Of a DNA stretch of 64,000 nt, positions 1-8,501 are shown one piece after another. This DNA comes from 21-14-0-10-47-8 sp966211455 (lineage in GTDB: Bacteria; Bdellovibrionota; Bdellovibrionia; Bdellovibrionales; Bdellovibrionaceae). The first letter of the stretch is position 1, and each line of letters opens with the position of its first letter. The notes below the pieces were generated by a model. The model ran no database searches. It was not told where the DNA came from and saw nothing but the letters and a program-made list of their open reading frames with translations. The stretch spans positions 306,575 through 370,574 of the forward strand of contig CBIHNI010000002.1 of NCBI GenBank assembly GCA_966211455.1, given 5' to 3'. The translations under genes and the position numbers were made by a program.

Positions 1-1
1 A

Positions 2-748
2 TCTTCAGCCGGAAGCACGAGCCATCGCTTGTTTGCGCCGACTTTCAACTTGCTGTCGAACGCTTCTACTTACAGTATTGCCATCTCCAACTCGGCAAAC
101 TCGGTGTCAAACACCGTGCGCATGGTGGGAGCCGCGATCAGCGGTTCGGGTGTTGCGATCTTGGGATCTGCAAGCAATAGCTCTTACCCCGCACTGACGA
201 CATGTCATCAGTGTAAGATCAATCTTGCTGCCAATGCTTACGCCGGGGCCGCCATGGGTGGTGTGACAGGGTTGATTCCCAATATCATGCTGACGACTTA
301 TGCAAAATTTCAAATTTTCGAGTCCCAGTGGGTGAACGCTGAAGATTCGCCGATGGTCTATTTCGATGGTTCGCCGTCGAATACTTACTCGTTGGTTGAG
401 GTTCAGTCTTCGGTGATCAATCAGCTGGCGGCCGCGTCTTTTGCGAAACTGCCTTCGACTTACACTCCACGATTTGTCTTCCAGGGGTCGCATTTTTATT
501 CGGCGGTTGGCAGCCAGTACGCAATTCAAGGAACTCCCAGCCCTTACTTGTATGTGGATACGGCCGTATCTGCGGGTTACGGGAACAACGTTTTCTGCGG
601 TGCCGATGCTAGCAACAAATGGAATCCGGCCCTGTTCCAGGCTTCGATTTTCTCTTCGGGACAGCAATTCACGGTGCCAGCGTCGATCCTGACGACCAGC
701 AATTTGCGAGGCTCTTTGCGTCTCTGCCAAGGAACGCACGCTCCATAA
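2..748 (+). CDS. C-terminal part of an unrecognised, probably exported protein (5' end outside window)
   Basis: The reading frame is open to the window edge, so the true start lies upstream; a TTG at 29 is an internal candidate only. The visible 248 residues are rich in Ser, Thr, Asn, Ala and Gly with few charged residues, a composition common in secreted or cell-surface beta-rich proteins. There is a Cys-x-x-Cys pair (TTCHQC) near residue 70 and two more cysteines near the C terminus, which could form disulfides outside the cytoplasm. No family was recognised and no membrane segment is evident in the visible part. An imperfect hairpin follows the stop codon. Confidence 0.55.
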   Translation, partial: SSAGSTSHRLFAPTFNLLSNASTYSIAISNSANSVSNTVRMVGAAISGSGVAILGSASNSSYPALTTCHQCKINLAANAYAGAAMGGVTGLIPNIMLTTYAKFQIFESQWVNAEDSPMVYFDGSPSNTYSLVEVQSSVINQLAAASFAKLPSTYTPRFVFQGSHFYSAVGSQYAIQGTPSPYLYVDTAVSAGYGNNVFCGADASNKWNPALFQASIFSSGQQFTVPASILTTSNLRGSLRLCQGTHAP

Positions 749-749
749 C

Positions 750-792
750 GCGCACCGATTTAAAGCTCCTCTTGTGAAGGGGAGCCGTGCGC
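750..792 (+). terminator. two-part hairpin after the first gene, possible terminator
   Basis: An outer 6-bp arm (GCGCAC with GTGCGC) encloses an inner 7-bp arm (GCTCCTC with GGGGAGC, one G-T pair). No T-run follows, so an intrinsic terminator is uncertain; it lies just after the stop codon and 88 bases before the next start. Confidence 0.3.
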
Positions 793-879
793 CAAAATCA
801 TCCCTTGCCTAAGGCTCTATTCCGAGCAAATACTCTCTTCACGCAAACTGAACATCCGACTGCGAAGGGGAGTATTTTT

Positions 880-1995
880 ATGGGTACATTCGAGCTCATT
901 TCAAAACATGGCGAACACGAAGAAGTGGTTTTCTGTCACGATCCCAGTGTCGGCTTGAAGGCCATCATTGCTATCCATAACACCAGCCTGGGTCCTGCCT
1001 TGGGTGGAACTCGCATGTGGAATTATAAGAATGAAGAAGAGGCTTTGGTCGACGTTCTTCGTCTGTCAAAAGGGATGACTTACAAAGCGGCGGCGGCGGG
1101 TCTGAACTTGGGCGGCGGCAAAGCGGTCATCATCGGTGATTCAAAAACTCAGAAGACAGAAGGTCTTTTCCGCGCCTTCGGTCAGTTCGTGAACTCTTTG
1201 AACGGAAAATACATCACGGCCGAAGACGTTGGCACATCCGTCAACGACATGGAATACATCTTTATGGAAACTCCGTTTGTGACTGGGATTCCAAAAGATT
1301 TCGGGGGTTCGGGCGATCCATCTCCTTACACAGCACATGGTGTTTTGATGGGGATCAAAGCTTCAGCAAAATTTCAGCTCGGAACTGATTCTTTGAAGGG
1401 CATGCGTGTGGCTGTTCAAGGTTTGGGCAATGTTGGAACTCACCTTGTGAAGCATCTGGTCGAAGAGGGTGCGAAAGTCATCGTTTCCGATATCGATTCG
1501 GACAAAGTCAAACGCCACGTCGATCAATACAAAGTGGAGTCTTGCTCGACCGAAGAAATTCTCTTCAAAGAGTGCGATATCTTGGCTCCTTGTGCGTTGG
1601 GCGCGATCATCAATGACAGCACAATTCAAAAATTGAAAACCAAAGTGATCGCCGGCGGCGCGAACAACGTTCTTGCTGAGCCTCGTCATGGAAATCAGCT
1701 GCGTGAATTGGGCATTTTGTATGCACCCGATTACGTGATCAATGCGGGTGGTTTGATGAACGTGTTTGTGGAGCTTGAAGGCTACTCGCCAGAGCGAGCT
1801 TTTGATAAGACCCGCAAGGTTTACGACAACTGCTTGAAGGTGTTCGAAATCGCCAAACGCGACAACGTCGGCACGCATGTCGCAGCTGATCGTATGGCTG
1901 AAGAGCGTATCACGACAATCGGTAAGCTTCGTCAGCGTCACCAAGGTAAGAGCTCGCGCAATTTCAGCACTCTCAAAGAAGTGACAAATCGCTAA
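880..1995 (+). CDS. ldh: leucine dehydrogenase (Glu/Leu/Phe/Val dehydrogenase family)
   Basis: Predicted NAD-dependent oxidative deaminase of branched-chain amino acids (leucine to 2-oxoisocaproate), cytoplasmic; 371 residues, the usual length. The substrate-binding and catalytic lysines of the family are visible at about residues 69 (GMTYKAAAAG) and 81 (LGGGKAVI), preceded by GGTRMW. The C-terminal half carries the Rossmann motif QGLGNVG. I chose the ATG at 880, which has an AAGGGGA ribosome site, over an in-frame GTG at 787. The gene stands alone between a hairpin and the YfgM/BamB pair. The symbol is by family: leucine rather than valine or phenylalanine preference is inferred, so bcd or vdh would also be possible names. 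Confidence 0.88.
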   Translation: MGTFELISKHGEHEEVVFCHDPSVGLKAIIAIHNTSLGPALGGTRMWNYKNEEEALVDVLRLSKGMTYKAAAAGLNLGGGKAVIIGDSKTQKTEGLFRAFGQFVNSLNGKYITAEDVGTSVNDMEYIFMETPFVTGIPKDFGGSGDPSPYTAHGVLMGIKASAKFQLGTDSLKGMRVAVQGLGNVGTHLVKHLVEEGAKVIVSDIDSDKVKRHVDQYKVESCSTEEILFKECDILAPCALGAIINDSTIQKLKTKVIAGGANNVLAEPRHGNQLRELGILYAPDYVINAGGLMNVFVELEGYSPERAFDKTRKVYDNCLKVFEIAKRDNVGTHVAADRMAEERITTIGKLRQRHQGKSSRNFSTLKEVTNR

Positions 1996-2092
1996 AAGGC
2001 TCTTGTCAAATCCGTCTTTTGCTTGACCGCATCCTCTATCATCAGAGAAGATTTTCCAGTTCTTCCAAGATGATGCAAAAAGAGGATGCGCC

Positions 2093-2869
2093 ATGACCAA
2101 AATCGATAAACGTGATTTGAAATCTCCGGATAAACTTCAACAAGAATTGCGAAAAGGCTTCCAGTGGACCACGCAGCATTCAAAGCTCGTGGGCATCATC
2201 TTGGTGGCCTTTTTTATTTTAGGCGCCGGCATTTCAGCAAAGAATTACCTCGACGATAAAAAAGAAGCCGAAATTCAAGCCAAGTACTATCAAGCCGAAA
2301 AGAAATTCATGGAGAAAAAAGAGGGCTTCGAGCGCGCCAAAATGATGGCCCAGGCTCCGAAAGATCCGAAAGCGAAAACTCCCCCGCCAGCGGTTGAGGG
2401 AAAAGCGTCGGGCGATTTCAATCAGGATTATGGATCTGTCGTGACCGAGATGATGAATATCATCAACGAAAAACCGGATTCAAAAGCGGCGAAGATGGCG
2501 GCACTCAACATCGCCGAAGTTCAAATCGAGTATCAAAAAATGAACGAAGCTCAGGAAACTTTGAAAAAAGTGGGAACGGATTCGCGCGATCTTTTGTCGG
2601 GTCTGGTGCAGAATCAATTGGGAACTGTCCAGGCCAATTTGAACGATTGCAACACGGCGATTTCAACTTGGCAGAAAGTTTTAGCCAATGCCCGCGCCAA
2701 AGCCTTGCACGGGGAGATCAAGCTGAAGCAGGGTCTTTGTTATGAGAACCTGAAAGACACAGCCAAAGCGGAACAGATGTACACCGAAGCGAAAAACGAC
2801 GACAAAGAGTCCGCAACCGCTCGCACGGCTGAAAAGTATCTGCGACTTCTGCAAACGGCGAAGAACTAG
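2093..2869 (+). CDS. YfgM-like membrane-anchored tetratricopeptide protein
   Basis: 258 residues: a short basic cytoplasmic N terminus, one membrane helix at about residues 31-48, then a helical extracytoplasmic region with TPR-like pairs (about 150-255) and a Lys/Pro/Ala linker near 90-105. This is the layout of YfgM, an inner-membrane protein that works with periplasmic chaperones and the SecYEG translocon. The stop codon is immediately followed by the start of the BamB-like gene; a yfgM-bamB order is also found in enterobacteria, which supports the assignment. An AGAGG site precedes the ATG. Sequence similarity to YfgM is judged only from architecture and context. Confidence 0.65.
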   Translation: MTKIDKRDLKSPDKLQQELRKGFQWTTQHSKLVGIILVAFFILGAGISAKNYLDDKKEAEIQAKYYQAEKKFMEKKEGFERAKMMAQAPKDPKAKTPPPAVEGKASGDFNQDYGSVVTEMMNIINEKPDSKAAKMAALNIAEVQIEYQKMNEAQETLKKVGTDSRDLLSGLVQNQLGTVQANLNDCNTAISTWQKVLANARAKALHGEIKLKQGLCYENLKDTAKAEQMYTEAKNDDKESATARTAEKYLRLLQTAKN

Positions 2870-4000
2870 ATGAAGTTTTTAATTCCCGCTTTTTTACTGA
2901 TCCTGGTTGGATGTGCGCAAAATCAAGCGCGTGTTCAGCGTCGCTTTATGACTCAGGAAGTTTTCGTTCAGCGCACAACCGATGCTGACAATTTGGGGTT
3001 TCGTAAGATCAGCCGCATGAAGCCGATTCTGTATAAGAATCTGGTGATTCAGGCCAACGGTCTTGATGGGATTGGCGCTTACGATGCTTTCACGGGCAGT
3101 GAAAAGTGGAAATTGCCAATCACCAATGGGGCCGAGCCTTCTGCGACTTTGATCAAAGATCGATTGTTTATCGGGGCGGGGGATGGGCAGTTCTATTCCA
3201 TTCAGGCGGACACGGGGAAAGTTGTTTGGACCTTCCCAACCCGTATTGAAACTTTGTCCGAGCCTTTACTGTACGAAGGAAATCTCTACGTTCTGACTGG
3301 TAATAACACTTTGTACGCTTTGGATGCTTCGACTGGAAAGCAGCTGTGGCTTTACACTCGCCAAGACACATCCAGCCTTTCGATTCGTGGCGGTTCAAAG
3401 CCGATCATTCGCAACGGAACTTTGTACATCGGATTTAGCGATGGTTCGGTTGTTGCGTTGCTTGCGCAAAATGGGGCTTTGAAGTGGGAAAAGCAGCTCA
3501 ATCGCAATAAGAAATTCCGCGATTTGGATTCAAATCCGGCTTTGGAAGATGATTTCTTGTACATCGCGGGCTACGACGATCATATCTACTGCATTCGCGC
3601 GGCGACAGGGGAGACCGTCTGGACCTCCCCTTACGGTGGTTACGGCTCGATTCTGGTGGCCGGTGACCGTCTTTACCTGGCTTCGACCAGTGGCGAGTTC
3701 TTGGCATTGCAAAAAGAGACGGGTCAGAAGATTTGGTCTTACCCTTTGAAAGACGGCCTTGCGACTTCGGCTTCGATTCTGAAGGGCCTGATTATTTTCG
3801 GCGAATCCCAAGGCTCTTTGCGGATTTTAGACTCGGCAAACGGCAAATTGATTTCATCTTTTGCTCCGGGACGCGGGATTTTATCGCCCCCGACCATCGA
3901 TGAAAAAAACAGCATGGTTTATTTCATTTCCAACGAGGCCAACCTTTATGGTCTTCGCGTTGGTTGGAGCAGCAAAGCCAATATCCCTTACATGAGGTGA
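2870..4000 (+). CDS. bamB: BamB-like outer-membrane lipoprotein with PQQ-type beta-propeller
   Basis: 376 residues starting with a lipoprotein signal whose lipobox is LVGC (Cys15). The rest consists of repeated propeller blades with the PQQ-repeat signature, such as GAYDAFTGSEKW, YALDASTGKQLW, CIRAATGETVW and LALQKETGQKIW. BamB is an accessory lipoprotein of the BAM complex that inserts beta-barrel proteins into the outer membrane. It directly abuts the YfgM-like gene (TAG then ATG), so the two are almost certainly cotranscribed, and the small lipoprotein gene starts four bases after it. A generic PQQ-repeat lipoprotein is the alternative, but context favours BamB. Confidence 0.75.
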   Translation: MKFLIPAFLLILVGCAQNQARVQRRFMTQEVFVQRTTDADNLGFRKISRMKPILYKNLVIQANGLDGIGAYDAFTGSEKWKLPITNGAEPSATLIKDRLFIGAGDGQFYSIQADTGKVVWTFPTRIETLSEPLLYEGNLYVLTGNNTLYALDASTGKQLWLYTRQDTSSLSIRGGSKPIIRNGTLYIGFSDGSVVALLAQNGALKWEKQLNRNKKFRDLDSNPALEDDFLYIAGYDDHIYCIRAATGETVWTSPYGGYGSILVAGDRLYLASTSGEFLALQKETGQKIWSYPLKDGLATSASILKGLIIFGESQGSLRILDSANGKLISSFAPGRGILSPPTIDEKNSMVYFISNEANLYGLRVGWSSKANIPYMR

Positions 4001-4004
4001 TCAA

Positions 4005-4397
4005 ATGCGATCTTCAAGCCTTTTAGGTGCAGGTTTTTTAACGCTCACGTTGATGGGTTGCGCTCAGGGAAATTGCAGATCGCAAAGAACCGCTCCGGTG
4101 GATGAAAAAGCCGTGAATCAAGCGGTTCTGCAGGTGTCTTCAAATGCTCAAAACCGAGTGAAGGTTTTCAAATACGATGGCAGCCTTCAGTGTGGTCAGG
4201 GTAAGGCGGTGGCGGTTTCGGAAATGCAAAAAGAGCTTGCCGGAATGCAGATTTATTCCGCAGAAAACAAACCTGATAATTTGATGCACATCCAAGCCTG
4301 CGGAACCCCCACAGGAAAAGCCAATGTCTTTGAAATCGACCGAACATCCTTAGAAGCCGCCAAGAAAAAGGGCTTCAAAGAATGGACCTTCGAGTAA
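4005..4397 (+). CDS. small lipoprotein of unknown function
   Basis: 130 residues with a clear lipoprotein signal (LMGC, Cys19). The mature part is short, soluble-looking and has two further cysteines (LQCGQG and IQACGTP), which may form a disulfide in the periplasm. No family recognised. It begins four bases after the BamB-like gene and is therefore probably the third gene of that operon, suggesting an envelope role, but this rests on position only. The paired palindromes beginning at 4398 overlap or directly follow its end. Confidence 0.7.
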   Translation: MRSSSLLGAGFLTLTLMGCAQGNCRSQRTAPVDEKAVNQAVLQVSSNAQNRVKVFKYDGSLQCGQGKAVAVSEMQKELAGMQIYSAENKPDNLMHIQACGTPTGKANVFEIDRTSLEAAKKKGFKEWTFE

Positions 4398-4448
4398 AAG
4401 GTACGCCGTACCTTGTAACACACCGTGGCCAAAGGTACGGCGTACCTT
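4398..4448. repeat. pair of 17-bp near-palindromes that are reverse complements of each other
   Basis: Each unit is AAGGTACG, one central base, CGTACCTT: 4398-4414 with central C and 4432-4448 with central G, separated by 17 bases. Each can form its own hairpin, and because the copies are exact reverse complements they can also pair with each other. There is no T-run. They sit just after the lipoprotein stop codon and could be extragenic palindromic elements or a transcript-end structure. Confidence 0.7.
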
Positions 4449-4449
4449 C

Positions 4450-4477
4450 TTGATACACCCTTTATGTGACATAATAT
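4450..4477 (+). promoter_or_regulatory. candidate sigma-70 promoter of the 4605 gene
   Basis: TTGATA (4450-4455) and TAATAT (4472-4477) are separated by 16 bases, close to the consensus. It lies about 128 bases upstream of the next start codon and just after the paired palindromes. Confidence 0.45.
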
Positions 4478-4604
4478 AACTTATCAGAAGTGCGTATCTG
4501 TTGCTTGTGGCGGGCCTTTGGGCTCATTTCAGTCCAGTCTATGCCAACTTGCATGGGTTTCAGCCCCCGTTTTCTTTTACGATAAAAGACAGCTCGGAGG
4601 CCCT

Positions 4605-5315
4605 ATGAAACCACTTCTTGTTGCAACCCTAGCGCTGACATCAGCTCTGATTTCCTTGAAATCCCAGGCCCAAACCACGCCCGGCAATCCAGATTGCGCC
4701 GATTTTCATCTGCGTTTTGGAGCCTTTCATTACCAGCGCTTTCAGGCGACCGATGGAACCTGTTTCCTGTCAGCCGATCCATTTGAAGTTGGCGATTTCA
4801 GATATCGCAGTTATCTGGCAACCAACGATGGAATGTTGATGGTTTTCAATTCTTACAGCCCATCGGATTCGGCCAATGCTTCAGGGGCGCGGGTTTTCCA
4901 CTTTTTCCCACGGAAAAACATGCCCGAAATCACCAATACCGACACGACGGTGAATATTAAAACCGCAACCCCTGGAATTGAGCTGGTTCTTTCACAGGAT
5001 CAAACAAAAATTATAAAAATGGTCGGCGGCTTGATCAAAGAAGACAGCAAAGTTTCCTCGGCAAACAAAGGCGGAGTCGAAATCATCTCGGCACAAAGCC
5101 TGTATCTGGATTCAGGATTTGCCGTGGGGCATGACATCACGGCGGATCTGGGTTCGACATCGACGTTTCACGATTCCAAAGGCCGCACCTGTGACGTTAA
5201 GAACCGCGAAATCTTCAACGTCACATCGGATGGGGATTCCGAGCTGAAGTTTTCAGACTCGGAACTGAAGGCTTTCTTAAAAACCCGATGCCCCCGCCTG
5301 AAACCTGGGTTCTAA
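4605..5315 (+). CDS. secreted protein of unknown function
   Basis: 236 residues. The ATG at 4605 has a GGAGG site six bases away and opens a standard signal peptide ending near SQAQ (about residue 22); the longer in-frame extension upstream has no such site. The mature protein has four or five cysteines (CADFH, TCFLS, TCDVK, RCPRL), consistent with disulfides outside the cytoplasm. No domain was recognised. It stands alone, with a candidate promoter of its own upstream and the structured repeat downstream. Confidence 0.7.
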   Translation: MKPLLVATLALTSALISLKSQAQTTPGNPDCADFHLRFGAFHYQRFQATDGTCFLSADPFEVGDFRYRSYLATNDGMLMVFNSYSPSDSANASGARVFHFFPRKNMPEITNTDTTVNIKTATPGIELVLSQDQTKIIKMVGGLIKEDSKVSSANKGGVEIISAQSLYLDSGFAVGHDITADLGSTSTFHDSKGRTCDVKNREIFNVTSDGDSELKFSDSELKAFLKTRCPRLKPGF

Positions 5316-5354
5316 GGATCCGCCTTAATTACTTAATAAGGCTTGAGAGCCATA

Positions 5355-5429
5355 CCTCACAAAGTTCGGAACCAACTGGTTCCAAACTTTGTGAGCGGCC
5401 TTAAGACCACCTCAAGGAAATGGGTACCC
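5355..5429. repeat. structured dispersed repeat, copy A
   Basis: About 75 bases, recognisably the same as 28647-28724. Its core is a 40-base near-perfect inverted repeat (5356-5395: CTCACAAAGTT, mismatch, GGAACCA, two-base loop, TGGTTCC, mismatch, AACTTTGTGAG), followed by a shared tail that includes CTTAAG, ACCTCAA and the palindrome GGGTACCC. A small hairpin (GCCTTA with TAAGGC) precedes it. It lies between two convergent genes. Confidence 0.75.
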
Positions 5430-5479
5430 TTTGTTATCCATTCATGAGCGCGAGAGAAAAAACAGCTCCGAAAAAAATC

Positions 5480-8413
5480 CTACTCTTTCATTGCCGGTAC
5501 GATTTTCAGATCCACCACTTGCCCTTGGCGTGAGATCTTCATCGGTGTTTCGACATTCGCTTTCATCGCTTGCAGGCAGTAGACGTAATCGTAGATATTT
5601 TCGATCTTGGTGTTGTTCAGTTCGAGAATCACATCACCCGCTTTCAGGCCTGCTTTTTCGGCTGGGCTGTCTTTCGAAGTGCCCGAGATTTTGACTCCTT
5701 TCACACCTTCTTGCGTGTAATCCGGAATCGTACCCAGGAAAATTCGGAAGCTGCGACCTTCCAGTTTGCGCTGCGAGCTTTCGACTTTTTGATAAGTCAG
5801 CGGCTTATTTTGACCGGCCAAATTCAGACCCAGTTTTTGCACCAAATTTGCGATCTTCTGCAGACCCACAAAGTTGAGCGTGCTGACGCGGTCTCGGGGG
5901 GAATGGTATTCGGCGTGCGAGCCGGTAAAGAAGGTCACCGAAGGCACGCCGTTCATGTAAAACTGCATTCCGTCCGTTGGCACGTACGGGTCTTCTTGTT
6001 GAGACAGATAAAGATCCGAAGTCGGAGCCAGCATCTCAAGCTTTGATTTCCATTCGGTGGCGGAACCCACACCTTGAACCAGAAGCTGTTCGCGAAGCCG
6101 GCCGACCATATCCATATTCAGATAAGCCGTGATCTTTTCACCTTTACGGTTTTTCAGATAATGGCTGGAACCCAAAAGTCCAATCTCTTCGCCGGACCAG
6201 ACGGCAAACAGAAGGTTTTGCTTCAATTGCAACTTCCCAGATTTTTTCTGATGGGAAATCGATTTTGCGATCTCCATCACGGCCGAAACGCCCGACGCAT
6301 TGTCATCCGCCCCGTAATGGATCGCCTCTTTTTCACCGTCTTTGGCAAGCGAGCTTCCCATCTCCCCACGGCCCAAATGATCGCCGTGGGCCCCGAACAT
6401 CACGCTGGTTTTGGCGCCCGCGACTTCGAGTTTTGCCACGACGTTATGACCCTGCGATTTCTGGAACTGCAAATCGATTTGCGATGCGACCTCGATGCGT
6501 TCGATCTGGCTTGAGTGAATCTCACCCTTATCGTTGAGGGTCTGCCATTCTTTTAAGGATTTTCCAGTGCGTTGAAGCAAAGCTTCGGCGGCCGTTTGTG
6601 AGATATTTAAAACGGGGATGCTGCTTTCAGAGTTCGCGCCATCATACTGAAGCTTAAAGAGTTTTTGATTGAAAGAGTTCGGTCCCTTCACCACCAAAAG
6701 ACCAATGGCGCCAGCGGTTTTTGCGACCAAAGCCTTGTGATGAATGCGTGAATAAGTGTTCAGAAAAATCCGGCGATCGTTGGCGATATTTTCTGGAATA
6801 TCGTAAAACACCAGAACCCATTTTCCGCTGACGTCCAGGTTTTGGTAGGCATCGTAAGCGGGTTGATTCTCCCCCGCCGGCGCCTTGATCCCGTAACCGG
6901 CAAATGCGACCGGTGAAGCCGGGAAGTTTCCGACCTTCGAGAAAGAAAGCGGAATGAAATCTTCGTTCACGCGAAATGAGAATTCTTTTTGATCGCTTTT
7001 TAGCACAAAGGAATTGTTCGCACCCAGACTGACACCCGAAGTGAATTCGAAGGGCACCAAGAAGCTTTGTCCTTCGGCGGGTTTAAGCCCCATATCCTGG
7101 AAAGCTTTCGCCAGTTTTTGCGTGTAAGCGACCTCTTGGGGCGAACCAGTTGCGCGTCCCGCAAGCGCTTCGCTGGCCAGGTAACTGGCCCAGGCTTTCA
7201 GATCCTTTTGATTGATATCGGCGCCGGACAAAGTTTTCACTTCGGGTGCTTTTACATCCAGCCCCAAAAGCTCGCGGGCACGGGCATCATCCCAGTCGGC
7301 GAGATAAATCTGCGACTCCCCTTTCTCGTTTCTTCGGGTCCAGGAAATCTTCTGGCCATCCGGAGAAAATACCGGAAGACCATCAAAACCATCCAGGTAA
7401 GTCACGCGCACCGGATCTTTTTCGCCTTTGGCATCGACGATGAAAAGTTCAAAGTTGGAATAGCCCAAGACATTGCTGGTAAAGATCAGGTAATCGCCCG
7501 AAGGATGAAAGAAAGGCGCCCAAGACATCGCCCCCAATTTCGTTACGGCCCGCTGGTTGCCGCCGTCCGCGTCCATCACGTAGATCTCGGCTGATTGACC
7601 ATTCGGAGTGAATCGACGCCAGGTGATCTGCTTGCCATCGCTGCTAAAGAAAGGACCGCCATCATATCCTTTGACGTTGGTGAGACGTTTGACGTTCGAG
7701 CCGTCGGCGTTCATCGTGTAAATATCCATCATGTAAGACGGATCTTGCGCGAAAATCTTTTGCTCTTCGGGCGAGAGGGTCTCGGTGTAGCCGGCTCGAT
7801 TGCTGGCAAAAACGATTTTCTTTCCGTCTGGCGAGTACGCGCCTTCGGCATCGTAGCCTTTTTCTTTGGTCAGGCGTTTGATGTTTTTGCCGTTCCAGTC
7901 GGTTTCAAAAATATCGAAGGTCTCGTCGTAGCTCCACGAATACTTGTGTTTCTGCGGGTTTTTACGGGTTTCCAGTTCTTCTTGAATCTTATTCTTAAAC
8001 TGTGGGTCCAGATGCGTGCTGGAGAACATCACCTTTTTCTGAGTCGGATGAATCCAAGCGCAGGTCGTTTTTCCCGACCCGGTGGAGACGCGGGTGGTTT
8101 GACCGTTGGCTAAATTCATCAGGTAAATTTGGTAGAAAGGATTTCCGGCTTCACGCTCGCTTTGGAAAACCATCTGTTTGCCATCGGCGCTGAAATACCC
8201 TTCGCCCGATCGGGGCCCCACGAAGGTGAGCTGCTTTGTGCCCGAGATCACACCTGGATCTTTTTCAAGATTTTGAAACTTTCCCTGAGGTGCTTTGGCT
8301 TCGGTGGCCGGCGCTTGCGCCTGGGCCGACAGCAGATATCCGCCCCCAAGTCCCAAACTGATCAGAAGGCCCAGGATCCAAACTTTCGATTGAAGTTTCA
8401 GTTTCAAACACAT
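5480..8413 (-). CDS. exported TolB-propeller / M28 aminopeptidase / PDZ fusion protein
   Basis: 977 residues. An N-terminal signal peptide or anchor (about 8-34) is followed by a TolB-like propeller of WD40-like repeats (about 60-380, with motifs like FSPDGQKISW), a region resembling a protease-associated insert (about 470-610), an M28 zinc peptidase (about 655-870) and a C-terminal PDZ domain (about 890-977, GLKAGDVIL). Metal-site residues of M28 are visible: GAHGDHL (676-678), GADDNASG (703-704), SGEEIG (742-743), NMDMVG (768) and HAEYHS (833-836). It probably cleaves peptides in the periplasm or outside the cell. An GAGGTG site five bases before the ATG fixes the start. It stands alone and faces the 4605 gene. 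Confidence 0.85.
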   Translation of the reverse strand: MCLKLKLQSKVWILGLLISLGLGGGYLLSAQAQAPATEAKAPQGKFQNLEKDPGVISGTKQLTFVGPRSGEGYFSADGKQMVFQSEREAGNPFYQIYLMNLANGQTTRVSTGSGKTTCAWIHPTQKKVMFSSTHLDPQFKNKIQEELETRKNPQKHKYSWSYDETFDIFETDWNGKNIKRLTKEKGYDAEGAYSPDGKKIVFASNRAGYTETLSPEEQKIFAQDPSYMMDIYTMNADGSNVKRLTNVKGYDGGPFFSSDGKQITWRRFTPNGQSAEIYVMDADGGNQRAVTKLGAMSWAPFFHPSGDYLIFTSNVLGYSNFELFIVDAKGEKDPVRVTYLDGFDGLPVFSPDGQKISWTRRNEKGESQIYLADWDDARARELLGLDVKAPEVKTLSGADINQKDLKAWASYLASEALAGRATGSPQEVAYTQKLAKAFQDMGLKPAEGQSFLVPFEFTSGVSLGANNSFVLKSDQKEFSFRVNEDFIPLSFSKVGNFPASPVAFAGYGIKAPAGENQPAYDAYQNLDVSGKWVLVFYDIPENIANDRRIFLNTYSRIHHKALVAKTAGAIGLLVVKGPNSFNQKLFKLQYDGANSESSIPVLNISQTAAEALLQRTGKSLKEWQTLNDKGEIHSSQIERIEVASQIDLQFQKSQGHNVVAKLEVAGAKTSVMFGAHGDHLGRGEMGSSLAKDGEKEAIHYGADDNASGVSAVMEIAKSISHQKKSGKLQLKQNLLFAVWSGEEIGLLGSSHYLKNRKGEKITAYLNMDMVGRLREQLLVQGVGSATEWKSKLEMLAPTSDLYLSQQEDPYVPTDGMQFYMNGVPSVTFFTGSHAEYHSPRDRVSTLNFVGLQKIANLVQKLGLNLAGQNKPLTYQKVESSQRKLEGRSFRIFLGTIPDYTQEGVKGVKISGTSKDSPAEKAGLKAGDVILELNNTKIENIYDYVYCLQAMKANVETPMKISRQGQVVDLKIVPAMKE

Positions 8414-8501
8414 AAAAACACCTCATGAATTTCGAATTCTTTGACTATCCTGCATCGCCTATTTGGGGTCAAACTTCAGGGCTATTGGCCTGGGGCAACA
8501 T

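Noticed and set aside
107..739. Leftward open frame opposite the first gene
   Set aside because: It is a shadow of the rightward gene; very rich in Arg and Ser and without a signal or ribosome site.
7067..8113. Rightward frames opposite the M28 fusion gene
   Set aside because: They are shadows of a gene with clear domains; amino acid composition is atypical.
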